Shown: positions 23,411 through 35,388, numbered from the stretch's first letter. The stretch is DNA of 64,000 bases from Pseudocercospora fijiensis CIRAD86 (GCF_000340215.1 NW_006921536.1:508886-572885), one strand, 5' to 3'. Notes: generated by a model from the letters alone, not told the origin. Numbers and translations: made by a program.

Positions 23411-23829
23411 TAGCCGAACCTAACCCTCTACCCTTCTAGGACTACTTCCCTCTAGATTCCTAGACTCTAGCGACTACCCTTAAGTAACAACGATAATAAG
23501 ATACTCTACTAGAGGATGTTCCTACTATAATCGGCACTAGTTACGTAGGACACTAAGAAAGGGAGGATCCCTCTCCCTTCCTAGCTCTTAGATAGATATA
23601 GCAACCTAGGCCTATAGCCTCTAAGAATAGGGACCTTAGGCTAGCAAGCTTAGTATTTAGAAGAAGGAAGAAGGAAGAAGGTAAACGTACAGACTACCTT
23701 TACGTGCCTACTAATGTAAAAGGTAATACTATATCTATAACGGTAGTGCTATAGACTAACGCACTAACGAGTTAGCTACGCTAGGCCTAGGCGACTTGCT
23801 CCTCGTTACCGAGTATCTCTAGAGAAAAG

Positions 23830-23856
23830 CTAATACTACCCTAGGGGTATTATTAG
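23830..23856. repeat. G palindrome, spacer site 2, G2
   Basis: CTAATACTACCC and TAGGGGTATTATTAG; same place as 16250 in G1. Confidence 0.75.
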
Positions 23857-24272
23857 TCCCGCTAGCTTTACTACTATAGATTTCTGCTAAGGACTCGAAC
23901 TAACTAGTTACATTTCGAGTGCGCGAGAATCTACGATAGCTAAAGGTTAACAAAGGCGCGTAGTCGCTACTAGTAATTAGCTAGATCGATTATTAAACTT
24001 TAGCCTACCCTAACAATAAAGAAGTCTCGTATATAGCTTTACTTTTATATATAGCCGTTATCCGTTTGCTTTACTAGCGCGGAATATACGGACTACGTTA
24101 CCTTCGTACTATATTTAAAGCGAGCTTCCTAAGCTCCTTCTTCTACTCGATTACTAACTAACTCGCTACTGCCTAACTACCCCCCCTTTCTATCTAAACC
24201 CTTTAATTATTATTGTTAAGCAACGAACACACTTGTAAACTCGTTTACAACCCCCTTCTACTTCGGTCGACT

Positions 24273-27128
24273 ATGTCTTCCGGCGCCCCGAATCCGCTAG
24301 GCGCTAGTAGTAGTAACGACCTACCTACCCCTATTAACCTAAGCCTAGCCGCCCTAGTTCCGATCGAAGCCCTATCCGATAGCGCCTTAGCTACTATAAC
24401 TAGCCTCGAGCACTGCTTCTAGATCGTTGCTACCCTTAAAGACCTTTAAGAGAAGATCTAGAACGCTCGTACCCTACTACGCGTTATTAATAGGAATATT
24501 AAGAAGGCTGCTATCTTAGTTGCGTACGGTATAAATAACTTGCGTTAGTCTATCGGTAAGCGTATCTTTAAGCGCGAGGTTCTTAACGATATAGATATCG
24601 AACAAGCCTTTCCTATCGTCTGTAGCCTCGAGACGGCCGGCACCTAGATTCGTTTGCGCTTTAAGACCCTCGACTAGGCCTTCGAATACTAGGGAGGACT
24701 AAGCAGTCTTCCTAAGAGCCTTATTAACTTCGCCTACGGTAGATAAGAGCGTACTAAGTAGGTCTCTTCGTTCGTTAATAAGTATAAGGTCCGTCGTTAA
24801 GGCGCTAAGTATCTTTCCTATACTATAATCTATCGCGTATCTACTACTAGTAAGAAGGTAGGCAAGTAGCTACTTAACTTGTCCTTTGCGCTTAACGACT
24901 TTACGACAGCCTACTAGAAGAAGTACTACGATGCGATTGTCTAGGTCGATCTTAACGTATAGACAACTAAGGATCTACTAAAAGAGAAGGGCTATCGTAT
25001 TAATAGTATAGGCTTTATTATTAAGGGTTAAGAGGCTCCTATCGTTAATGTCCTTAAATGCAAGGCTCTTCGCCTAGAAACCGAGGCCGATACGGCTACT
25101 AGTCTTGCGCTTGCTATAGAAATGTAGGCTAAAGATCGTCGCTCGACCCGTAACTATAAGGTCCTTTAAGAAGTTTAAGACGAGCGCGCTAAGGCCGAAG
25201 TAGCGCGCAAGAAGGCATTGTATACTCGCTAGGCCCTCCGTAAGGCTACTAAGAAGTATAGCACTCCTTCTAGTACCGACTATAGTACTAACTATAGTAA
25301 CTCGGATATTAATATACTAGATGCACTACTAGAAGATGTCTCCTCCGAAGGCTCCTTTAGCGAGCGTAGAGATAGAGGCCTCTCGCCGATTCTATTAACT
25401 AAGAACATCTATAGTTCTTATAAGGGCGACTCTATTACGCACCTTATTACTAACATCGATATAGTTCCTAAAGCCGATATAGGTAAAGCTCCTACCGCCC
25501 TATCTATCTATTAATAGCTCGACGACCTTAGTAAGCTAGGTAAAGAGCGGTTTACTATATATACTAACTATATTAAGAAGGCCGCTAAGGTCTATAGTCT
25601 CTATACTAGTGCTAAGGCGAGTGTCCTCGTCGGTCGCCTATTAAAGATTAGTCGCGAGGTTACTAATTAGGATGCCTTTACTGCCCTTAAGACTAGTTAT
25701 ACTAACTAGTTTCCTAGACGCCCTACTGCCGCCCCGACCTCCCTAGGACTCTACGCATTCAACCCTACTAGCACTATTACTCGCGATCTTACGCTAACTA
25801 AGCGTCGGTATAAGTTAATTACTAGTATTCTCGGCTAAGGTACTTCCTTCGACCGCTTTCGTTAGACTAGTAATACTATCTTCCCTCGAGTCTTCGGTTA
25901 GATATAGTCGCCTCGTAGAGCGTATCTTCCTCTTATCGTCGACCTAATATAGGAGAAGTTTCGTATATTCTTTTAGTATATACGTAAACTGCCTAAGTCT
26001 AAGTAGGAAGGCCGTAATGCCCTTTAAACCTATAGAGTAAGCAACTAAATCGTCCGTTAGTATCCCGCCTTATAGCTCTTAGCCGTTGCCCTTCGACCTA
26101 ATTACGTATACGAGCTTATCTCCGTCCCTAAGCCTACTAAGTACTTTAAGGTAGGTAATAGCGGTTATAAGAACTGCCCTACTAAGGAGACTTCTTATCT
26201 TAGATAAGATATAGTTAAGCTCGTAGCTAGTAAGGGTGCTAGCTATCTACGTATTAAGGTTTCTCTTATGTCTAAAGATAAGACCGCCTATTTAACTATT
26301 ATCGAGGGTATATACGAACTAGAGGTCTTCGAGAACTAGGTTAAGAAGCTTAATGCCCGTAGCCTAGTTCTACTAAACAAGATTAGCAAGCTTACTAACA
26401 AGTACCTTACTAACGACGACCTCGGTTATATGTTCGATAGATAGCCTAACGAAGGCGAGGCAGCTTAGTAGATCCTTAACCCTCTAAAGGAATGCGAGGT
26501 CTCTATTTAAATACTATACCTTCTATATAGCGATCTAAAGCCCGAGAGCGACCGTATATTAATCGACCTAGGCTACTCTCGTATTATCGACGGTACTAAG
26601 ATTAAGGGCTATAATAACTTAACCGTCGCTAAGGTTGCTAAGGCGTACCGCAATCTAACTGCCCTTCTAGGTTCTAATACCTTCGTACCGTTCGCCTTCC
26701 CTACCGCTATCTTAGTCGAAGGCCTTAGTTGCATTTCCGATGCCCTAGTCGGCAGAATTCCTTAGTTAAGTTACGTTGTTTAGAACGAAGTTAAATAAGT
26801 CCTCTAGTTTAGTAAGGAGGAGCTTAAGGACTATCTACGCGAGTAGGAGAAGGCTATATAGAACAAGGCTACTAATCTCCTCGTTAATTAAGCTTACTTC
26901 GAGGTAGAGTACTTTAGTGCTAATAGCTTTAATACCTACGGAGGAGTTTAGGAGAGTCGACTAGCTAATAAGGTTATTGCTAGTAAGGATTACGGTGCAT
27001 TAAAGCAGCAGTAAGTAAGCGTAGTAGATTAGATGCTTAGGAAGTTGTTTTTATATATTAATAGAATCTAGGAACAATGCTATCCCGAGGGTATTATTGC
27101 GGAGTTTCTAAAAGATAGCCTTAGCTAA
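24273..27128 (+). pseudogene. G2 ORF B: ~945-codon extra ORF downstream of pol, unknown
   Basis: It starts at an intact ATG (peptide MSSGAPNPLGASSS) and stays in one frame for 951 codons to TAA 27126-27128. I see no net indel; the interruptions are TAG/TAA at Gln/Trp sites. In G1, G3 and G4 a small indel near the end makes the stop come about six codons earlier (after GVIAEF-like residues), so about 945 codons is the likely original length. N-terminal part: Ser/Ala-rich, then helical with many Lys/Arg. Middle: a basic Lys/Arg/Ala-rich coiled-looking region (about 25150-25260) and a Ser/Asp-rich linker (about 25280-25380). C-terminal half: mixed globular with conserved stretches such as ELISVPKPTK (about 26113-26142) and PTAILVEGL (about 26700). 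I find no transmembrane or catalytic motif by eye and do not recognise the family. It may be an accessory protein such as the env-like or additional ORFs of other large LTR elements. Confidence 0.65.
27076..27098. repeat. G palindrome, end of ORF B, G2
   Basis: AATGCTATCCC and GAGGGTATTATT. It lies in frame within the last codons of ORF B, about six bases before the GCGGAG leading to the stop. Confidence 0.7.
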
Positions 27129-27183
27129 GATGCCTAAGGTGCCCTATATAACTGTTTGTTTGTTTTAAGCGCGCAATATAAAG

Positions 27184-27201
27184 CGTGTCTAGTTAGACAC
27201 G
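27184..27201. repeat. Perfect inverted repeat next to polypurine tract, G2
   Basis: CGTGTCTA-GT-TAGACACG: two 8-base arms around two bases, ending where the polypurine tract begins. The same sequence occurs at 29381-29398 and, with one TG/TA change each, on the - strand in G3 and G4. Confidence 0.8.
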
Positions 27202-27215
27202 AAGAAAGGGAGGGA
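27202..27215 (+). other. Polypurine tract of G2
   Basis: AAGAAAGGGAGGGA immediately before the 3' LTR; the expected plus-strand primer for reverse transcription. Confidence 0.8.
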
Positions 27216-27495
27216 TATTAGCTAGTAACCGGCCCTATATACCTAGGCTAAGTTTTGAGCCTATATAAGAGGCCTCCTTCTACATTATAGATAGAGTACT
27301 AACCTTGTATAGTACATTGTTTATATTACACTTCTATAATGCCTATATTGCAGGGCTCTAGTTATTAGCCTAAGCAACCGTCTTGTTATCCTATTATGCT
27401 AAATATAGCTGCCTATATTGCTATAGGTTATGTTACCCTCGGTAGCCTATACTATTACTACTAGTAGTAGTAGTAGTGTTAGTTTCCGTCCTTTA
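27216..27495 (+). repeat. 3' LTR of G2 (280 bp)
   Basis: Same length as the 5' LTR at 17704-17983 and nearly identical; differences are mostly TG/TA or CA/TA. The right flank is ORF B of G1. Confidence 0.9.
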
Positions 27496-29317
27496 CTATA
27501 GTAACTCGGATGTTAATATACTAGATACGCTACTAGAAGATAGTGTTTCCTCCGAAGGTTCCTTTAGTAAGCGTAGGTATAGAGGCCTCTCGCCGATACT
27601 ATTAACTAAGAATATCTATAGTTCCTATAAGGGTAACTCTGTCGTATATCTTATTACTAAGATCGATATAGTTTATAAGGCCGATATAGGTAAAGTATCT
27701 GTTGCCCTGTCTATCTATTAGTAGTACGACGACCTTAGTAAGCTAGGCGAAGATCCGTTTACTATATATACAAGCTATATTAAGAAGGCCGCTAAGGCGT
27801 ATAGTCTCTATACTAGTACTAAGACGAGTATCCTTATTAGCCGCCTATTAAAGATTAGACGTAATGTCGCTAATTAAGATGCCTTCGCTACCCTTAAGGC
27901 TAATTAGGCCTATACTAACTAGTTTCCTAGACGCCCTATTGCCGCCCCGACATCTCTAGGACTCTACGCGTTCAACCCTACTAGTACTATTACTCGCGCC
28001 CTTACGCTAACAGATCGCTAGAGCAAGTTCGTTACCGGTATCCTTAGCTAAGGCACCTCCTTCGACCGCTTTCGCTAGACTAGTAATACTATCTTCCCTT
28101 AAGTCTTTAGTTAGTTATAAGAGCCTCGTAGAGTATATCTTCCTTTCCTTATCGATCTAATATAGGAGGAGTTTCAAATATACCTTTAGTATATACGTAC
28201 AATGCCTAAGTCTAAGCAAGAAGGCCGCAATGCCCTTTAAACTTATAGTATAAGCAACTAAATCGTCCGCTAGCACCCTGCCCTATAGCTCTTAGCTATC
28301 GCCCTTCGACCTAATTACGTATACGAGCTTATCTCCGTCCCTAAGCCTACTAAGTTCTTTAAGGTTAGCGGTACTTATAAAAACTATCCTTCTAAGGAGT
28401 CTACTCGTCTCGGACAAGATATAGTTAAGCTCGCAGCTAGCGAGAGTACTAGTTACCTACGTATTAAGGTCTGCCTTATATCTAAGGATAAGACTAGCTA
28501 CTCTACTATTATCGAAGGTATATATTAGCCCGAGGTCTTTACGAACTAGGTTAAGAAGCTTAAGGCTCGTAGCCTAGTCCTACTAAGCAAGATCGGCAAG
28601 CTTACTAATAAGTACCTTACCGACGACGACCTCGACTATATATTCGATAGTTAGCCTAATAGTAAGGGGCGTAAAGCGGAGTGGATCCTCAACCCTCTAA
28701 AGGAGTATAAGGTCTCTATTTAGATACTATACCTACTATATAGTAATCTAAAGACTAAGAGCAACCGTATATTAATCAACCTAGGCTACTCTCGCGTTAT
28801 TAACGGCACTAAGGTTAAGGGCTACGAGAACTTAATAGTCTCTTAGATTGCTAAAGCGTACCGTAATCTAACCGCCTTCCTAGCCTCTAACTCCTTCGTA
28901 CTATTCGCTTTCCCTACGGCTATCTTAGTCGAAGGCCTCGGCTATATCTCTAACGCCCTAGTTAGTAGGATTCCTTAGTTAAGTTACGTTATTTAGAACA
29001 AAGTTGAACAGATCCTCTAGCTTAATAACGAAGGACTTAAGGAATATCTATACGATTAGGAGAATACTACGACGGAAAAGGCTACTAACCTCCTCGTTAA
29101 TTAAGCTCTCTATAAGGGACAGTACTTCGGTACTAATAGCTTTAACGTATACGGAGGAGATTTCGAGAGCCGACTAGCAGATAAGGTTATTATTAGTAAG
29201 GATTACGGCGCGTTAAAGCAATAGTAAGTCTATATAGTATTGCTTAGGAAGTTGTTTTTGTATAATTATAGTATCTAGGATAAATGCTACTCTAGGGATA
29301 TTATTGCGGAGTTCTAA
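27496..29317 (+). pseudogene. G1 ORF B, 3' part, after G2
   Basis: Continues the frame left at 17703: it begins at the Ser/Asp linker (homologous to 25282) and ends at TAA 29315-29317 after the GVIAEF-like residues. It has more sense changes relative to G2 than RIP alone would give, so G1 and G2 were already different when they inserted. An open stretch at 27476-27721 that starts inside the LTR is only a junction artefact. Confidence 0.75.
29283..29305. repeat. G palindrome, end of ORF B, G1
   Basis: AATGCTACTCTAGGGATATTATT, a decayed copy in which the core is TCTAGGGA. It lies 9 bases before the ORF B stop. Confidence 0.6.
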
Positions 29318-29380
29318 AAATAGCCTTAGCTAAGAGCGCTAAGGATGTACATATGTTTGTTTTAAGCGCGTAATGTAAAG

Positions 29381-29398
29381 CGTGTCTAGTTAGACACG
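29381..29398. repeat. Inverted repeat next to polypurine tract, G1
   Basis: Identical to 27184-27201; followed by the purine tract 29399-29412. Confidence 0.8.
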
Positions 29399-29412
29399 AA
29401 GAAAGGGAGGGA

Positions 29413-29691
29413 TATTAGCTAGTAACCGGCCCTATACCTATAGGCTAGTTTTTAGCCTATATAAGAGGCCTCCTTCTATAGAGTAGACAGATTACTAACC
29501 TCGTATAGCACATTGTTTATATTACACTTCTATAATGCCTATATTGCAGGGCTCTAGTCTTTAGCCTAAGCAACCGTCTTGTTATCCTATTATACTAAAC
29601 ATAGTTGCCTATATTGCTATAGGCTATATTACCCTCGGTAGCCTATACTATTGCTACCAGTAGTAGTAGTAGTATTAGTTTCCGTCCTTTA
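29413..29691 (+). repeat. 3' LTR of G1
   Basis: 279 bp, TATTAGC to CCTTTA, after the purine tract 29399-29412. Directly right is the truncated LTR of S2, so G1 inserted into that LTR. Confidence 0.9.
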
Positions 29692-29815
29692 CTATCTAAC
29701 TACTAATATAACCCTTCTTATATAGTATTCGATCTACCCTTTAAGGGTAGTAGCTAGATAGTCCTTATTTCAAGCTTTTAGCGGTATAGCTACGAACAAG
29801 ACTAATCTAACTATA
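29692..29815 (+). repeat. Truncated 5' LTR of S2
   Basis: The last about 124 bases of the S LTR (matches 35265-35388), followed by TTACGCCCGAAGAACGGG as candidate primer binding site. Confidence 0.8.
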
Positions 29816-29829
29816 TTACGCCCGAAGAA

Positions 29830-31340
29830 CGGGACCTATATATACTATTCTATCGAAACAACCGTACCAATTATTAAGCAAGGCCTTCTATACGGCCTAT
29901 TACACTAAGTTAAGTATACTAGACCGATATCTACTAATTCCGCTATATCCGTATCTTAGGGGCTAACAATATATTATTAGTGCTACCCCTTATTACAATA
30001 GCCGGCTTATTACGAAACAACAATCGCGGCGCCGCTAGCAGCGCTAGCAATAACAACACTAGTAGCACAGTGCCTACTAAAGTGCCTACTAAAGCACCTG
30101 CTAAAGTGCCTCCTACTAAAGAGCCTACTAGAGAGCCTACTAAAGAACCTATAATTCTAGGTAACGACCTAGAATTGTCTGTCGACGATATTCTTAATAA
30201 TATTATTAACCGTCGATATAGCTAACTAGCCTTTAGTCCCTAACTAGTAGCGAGACTTTAAGGAGCTACTTAAAACAGGCTTACTGCCTTGCGCTAAGAA
30301 TAATAGCTAAAGGATAATCTCCTCGAAATTCGTCGCCTATAAGAAGCCCTAGCAACTAATACTAAACTAATAGTAGGGCCTTCCTCTCTATCTGTTTTAG
30401 TCTAAAAGAAGGATGCTAAACTTAAGGACTATACCGTATTTAATAGCTCTAGTTGGAAACAATATAACGACTATATCCGTAACTGCGAGCTTAATTAGCG
30501 AAACGCGCTAAGGGCCCTTCTAGACGACTACTCGTTAGTCGTCTATGCTATACAATACATTAATAGAGACCTAAAGCGCACCTAGGATAACTATTTCGAC
30601 TCCCTTACTAATCAGACCGCTGTTTAGTAGCAAGACTATAAGACTATTATACTAGACACCCTTAGAAACCCTATACTAAGGCAATAATACGCTTAGGACT
30701 AATACCTTCGAGCTAAACAAAAGACTAATCAATCGGCTCGCTTATTTAAGGCCTATTTAAAGACCCTTAAGGACGATTTGCTAGCTAAGACCGACTCTAT
30801 CTAGATTTCCGAAATACGCCCTAAATTGCGATAGGAATTAGTCCTTAAATTAGACCGCCGTCGCGTGTTCGAATAGACTAATCTAACGCGTATTTAATTT
30901 ATAGTCGAAGTAGAAACAGCCGAACGGGCTGTTTAGCTCTAATAGCGACTAGAATCGAGGATCCGACTAGCTAGTGCTAACCGCGGCAACCGTAGTGCCC
31001 GCGGAGGAAACTAAGGTTCTACCTAAAACAATAATACTAACAATAGAAACAGTAATAGCGACCGTAGAAGAGGCCGTAGCCGGCGGCTATATAGAGGAGG
31101 CCGTAATAGGGGCCGTAGAAGGGGCTCGTATCCCTATAATACTGACCGCTCGGCTAATAATAGTAACAATAGCTACGGCAGTCTACTAACCGGATTAAAG
31201 TGCTTCAATTGTAATAGCACTAGCTATCTACTAGGCTAATGCGACAAACCTAAGGACTAGGCCCGAATTGACCGTACTTCCGCTAAATACCGAAAGTACC
31301 TCTTAGCGGCTAACGCTACCCCTATAGGCTAACCTTCGAA
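29830..31340 (+). pseudogene. gag: S2 gag
   Basis: Same Gag as S1. The Asn/Ala/Ser-rich stretch and Pro-Thr-Lys repeats lie at about 29995-30150, followed by a central Leu/Lys/Asp-rich capsid-like part (30400-30950). An Arg/Gly/Asn-rich basic part (30990-31190) precedes a zinc knuckle at 31201-31242, C-F-N-C...C, with Tyr in place of the His and TAA in place of the Gln before the last Cys. True start is unclear; an ATG is not visible at the head of the frame. Confidence 0.75.
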
Positions 31341-31359
31341 AAAAGAATAAGCGCCGTAC

Positions 31360-34300
31360 TAACTATTAGCCTTGTACGGCGTAAGACTATCGATATTATA
31401 CTAGCTATTATACGTACCTATCTCGTATCGGATACGTATAGAACTAACTATAAGACTAAGGTTGTACTAGATCTAGGAAATTCAGTTAGTGCCCTTATTA
31501 GCTATCGCCTAGCTAAGCAATTAGACCTTCGACAACTGCCTAGGACTAACCTGCTAACCCTTGCTTGGTTTAATAACGCTCGGCACTTAACCTACGGAGC
31601 GTACTATATCTATATAGCCCTAAGAGACGACCTCGGTAATAAGCGCCTACTAAACTTTACTGCCTACGTAGTAGATATAGATAGCCTCCTATCTAATATT
31701 ATTATTAGCAACCCTATTCTTAAGTACTATGCTATAGTTATAGACTTAGGCAGTTAATAATAGCGATTTGGAATCGCTAGGAAAGAGGACATTAAACACA
31801 TTAATATTAGCGAGTGCCCTAACAATATTAGGGTCCTATTTATTAGCAACCTAACCCTAGCTAATCCGACGGCCGACCTACTCGGTAGTAATAACGATAA
31901 ACTAGTGCCCCCTAATAGTATAGATCCTAAACAACTTAAGCGCATACTAGAACCTATTCGAGAGACCTATATTAATGTGTTTAAACACTACTTAGTATCG
32001 ACATTGCCTATATTTAAAGAGACGGATTATAAGATTAATATTATAGAGGGTAAGGAGGTTCCTTTTAGCCCCCTCTACAACCTTAGTAAACGAGAGCTTG
32101 CTATGTTGCGTAAGTACCTAGAGGAAAACCTAGCTAATAGTCGAATTCGGTATAGCAATAGCCCTACTAGTATACCTATCCTGTTTGTGCTAAAGAAGGA
32201 TAGCGGCCTACGTTTATATATTAATTATAGAGGGCTTAATGCTGTTACTATTAAAGACCGCTGTCTACTTCTACTTATTAATAAGACTCTCGATCGCCTT
32301 TCTAGTGCCTACTACTATACTATATTAGACATTAAGGACGCCTATTACCGCATCTGTATTCGTAAGGGCGATAAATAGAAGATAGCCTTTCGCACTCGCT
32401 ATAGCTATTTCGAGTACTTAGTTATACTATTTAGTCTAGCTAATGCCCCTATAATATTCTAGTCCTATATCAATCGGGCCCTTTCGGGCCTATTAGACTA
32501 CCTCTGTATAGTTTACCTAGATAATATCCTAGTTTATATACACTCCCCTAACATTGCGGAGTACTAGGCTATAGTCCGTAAGGTGCTCGATTGCCTACGA
32601 GCCTATAGCTTGTATTACAAGCCTTCTAAATGCACCTTTGCTACTAAAGAGGTATTATTCCTCGGCTTCCTCGTATTAACTAAGGGTGTTAAGGCTAATC
32701 CTAATTAGATTAAAACTATTACTAAATAGCCTATTCCTACGTTAATTAAGGAGCTATAGTCGTTCCTCGGTTTTACTAACTTCTATCGCCGATTTATTAA
32801 GGGCTATTCGAGGCATATAATGCTACTAACTAAGCTTACTAAAACTAAGGCCAACCCGACTAGAGAGTTTAAATAGACTAATAGAGTATAAGCCGCTTTT
32901 AACGGTCTAAAGCGACGCTTTACTAAAGTCCCCTTATTATACTATTTCGTACTAAACAAGTAGATCCGAATTAAGACTAACGCTTTATAGTTCGCTATAT
33001 CGGCTATTATGTCCTAGCAATTAGATAATAACTATTACTAGTACCCGATTGCCTTCTTCTCGCGGAAGATAATTAATACTAAGCGTCGCTACGAGACCTA
33101 CGAGTAAGAGCTCCTAGCTATTATCGAGGCCTTTAAGTACTAGAGGCACTACCTCGATAGGGCCTAATATACAATATAGGTCTATACGGACTATAACAAC
33201 CTCCGTAGTATTACTAAGGTTACTAGAGTTATAGGTCGATAGGCTAGATAGGCCGTCTACCTCGCTAGGTTTGATTTTAATATATTATATCGGCTAGGCG
33301 TAAGCAACCCTACTAATAGCCTATCGAGGCGACCTAATTACGGTAGCGAGACCTAATATATTAATTCTTTGTTTCTAACCCTATAGTATAAGATTGCTAT
33401 AGACCTTGCCGTAAAGTAAGCGTAGAATAAGCGGACTCCCGGACCCCGCGGTAGCAATAAATACTATAGCGGAGTTGTCGTTCTTCTATTATACGTTAAA
33501 AGAAAGGACGTAGATCGCTCGAGCTATAATAACTCGATTAAGGACATTGCTATTTATAGTAATAGTCTATATAGCGATAGTACTATAGAAGAGGTTGTAG
33601 TAGTTCCGGCTGCTAGTGCTATTAGATATATATAATACGTACCTCGTTTAATAGCGAGGGTGCTATTAAATAACCTTGTAAATAGGGATAGTTAATCGTT
33701 TATAGATAAGCTATTGCGTGCTTAGTAGAGGGACGCCTTTGCTATCGAGCGTATTAATAGGCTTGTAAGTAGACGGGCGACTCGATCTAGTAAGAGTAAT
33801 AGTTAGTCGATCGACGACAAAGGTTACTTAAAGTTTAAGGGTAGATACTATATCCTCGCTAAACAATCGATTAGATAAGAGCTTTTAAAGCGACACTATA
33901 ATAGTAAGCTTGCTAGTTACTATAGCATAGAGAGGTCGTACGAGCTACTATCGCGTATATACTACTAGCTAAATAGTAAGCGGTATATAAAGGAATATAT
34001 ATAGACCTATATAGTATACTAGCGAGTTAAGGCACTAAAGCACTTACTATTTAGCGAGTTATCTTTACTTCCTGTTCCTAGGAAGCTATTCGTAGAGCTT
34101 ATAATAGACTTTATTATAGGCCTTCTACCTGCTAAGCGTAGGGGCAGCAAGGACATCTTCGATACTATCCTTATTATAGTAGATTGATTCACTAAAGGGG
34201 CTCGTTATATCCCTGCCCGGAAGGACTAGACTGCTATTAATATAGCTAAAGCCCTATAGAACAACATCTTCTATAGCTATTAGGGAACCCCTAAAGGGAT

Positions 34301-35099
34301 AGTCTCCGATAGAGGCTCGATATTTATATCTTACTATTAGAGTGAGATATGCCTATAGCTAAGACTTAAGCATCGCCTGTCTATAGCGTTCTATCTACAA
34401 ATAGATAGCTAGACCGAGAGGCAAAATGCTACGCTATAGTAGTACCTACGTAGCTATATTAATAAGAACCCTAACGACTAGGTTAACCTCCTATAACTAG
34501 CCGAATTCGTATACAACAATAGTGTCTACTTATCTACTAAGGTTTTACCTTATTTCGCTATAATAGGCTAGAACGCTGCTATACTACAAGACCCCCTATC
34601 GCTCGAGGCCGAGCGTAAGGAAAGGGAAGCGGGTTAATCTAAGACACTAGCGGCTATTAAGAGGGTTTAAAAGATGCGAGAAATTCACGCTAAGATAGCT
34701 AATAAACTAGCGAAGGCCTAGGCCTATTAGAAGGCCTATCATAACAAACACTGTACGCTAGTAACCTTTAGGCAAGGCGACCTAGTTATGCTAAGTACTA
34801 AGAACCTCCGTATCCGCAAACACCTATTACCTAATAGCAAAACAAGGCCTAAGCTCGTACTAAGATATATTAGCCTATTCCGTATTCGAGAAGCTAAGGG
34901 CATACAGGCTTACTAGTTATAGCTTCTACCTTGTTACACTATCTGTAATACCTTCTATATATCCCTCCTTAAGCCGTACTACCTACGCGAAGGGGATGAA
35001 GTACCTACTAAATCCGAGGACATGCTAGCTAATAGCGAAGAGCTATAGTCTATAGAACGTATCCTAAAGTATCGGACTAGACAAGGCAAGAAGGAGCAC
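31360..35099 (+). pseudogene. pol: S2 pol: PR, RT, RNase H, integrase, possible chromodomain
   Basis: Protease with LDLGNS (active-site D kept) near 31467. Reverse transcriptase at 31930-32760 includes a 157-codon open stretch (31905-32378) with [16 protein letters not shown] and [13 protein letters not shown]. The YxDD box at 32511-32534 reads V-Y-L-D-N, second Asp lost. RNase H is at about 32960-33330. Integrase is at about 33830-34700: zinc-binding region with many His to Tyr changes, then the FTKGARYIP block near 34190. Just before that block is a rare TGA (34185-34187) where S1 and S3 have an Arg codon, a CpG change rather than CpA. A SIERILKYRTRQGK stretch (35055-35095) looks like the start of a chromodomain whose remainder would run into the LTR. 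Confidence 0.85.
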
Positions 35100-35388
35100 T
35101 GTTAGGGCTAAAGAGGCTATACGTAATTGGCATGTAACTAGGCCGAGTAAAGCTAGGGTCTTAATGCCTTAGGCAGGGCTTAGCGCTTAGCGTTAGGCTA
35201 ACTCTCCTACCTTCCTCCCTCTCCTCCTAGCTCCTTATCGAATACTACTTATACCTACTACTACCCTATCTACCTGCTAATATACCCTTCTTATATAGTA
35301 TTCGATCCACCCTTTAAGGGCAGCAGCTAGATAGTCCTTATTTCAAGCTTTTAGCGGTATAGCTACAAACAAGACTAATCTAACTATA
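35100..35388 (+). repeat. Shared internal LTR of the S2-S3 dimer (289 bp)
   Basis: TGTTAGGG to ACTATA. It serves as 3' LTR of S2 and 5' LTR of S3. It contains a TATA-like CTTATATAGTATTC (35290-35303). It is followed by the candidate primer binding site TTGCGCCCGAAGAACGGG. Confidence 0.85.

Larger units (their letters stand above)
23139..24272 (+). promoter_or_regulatory. G2 spacer with TATA-like motif ahead of ORF B
   Basis: Same spacer as 15560-16701. It has palindromes at 23374-23410 and 23830-23856, a purine run AAGAAAGGGAGG near 23554, and TATTTAA at 24112-24118 followed by GCTCCTTCTTCTACTCG. From TATA to the ORF B ATG is about 155 bases. No convincing coding frame. Confidence 0.55.
17704..27495 (+). 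mobile_element. G2: LTR-to-LTR copy of the giant Gypsy-like element
   Basis: 9.8 kb bounded by two 280-bp LTRs in direct orientation and flanked by CTAT/CTAT inside ORF B of G1. Order: LTR, ORF0, gag-protease, pol with a 2.5-kb deletion, spacer, ORF B, hairpin, polypurine tract, LTR. Adding back the deleted segment gives about 12.3 kb, very long for a fungal Gypsy element. It is the only copy in the window showing the 5' LTR and leader. Confidence 0.9.
11418..29691 (+). mobile_element. G1: giant Gypsy-like element, interrupted by G2, 5' part missing
   Basis: A plus-strand copy of family G. It begins after the protease region where S1 inserted, runs through pol, spacer and the first third of ORF B, is split by G2 at 17704-27495, then resumes with the rest of ORF B and its 3' LTR (29413-29691). 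The G2 insertion is flanked by CTAT on both sides (17700-17703 and 27496-27499; five bases ACTAT if the last LTR base is shared). Its gag and 5' LTR should lie left of the window, beyond D and the rest of S1. Confidence 0.85.

Noticed and set aside
27476..27721. Open frame starting in the G2 LTR and running into G1 ORF B
   Set aside because: It is a fusion made by the insertion junction; only the ORF B part is meaningful.
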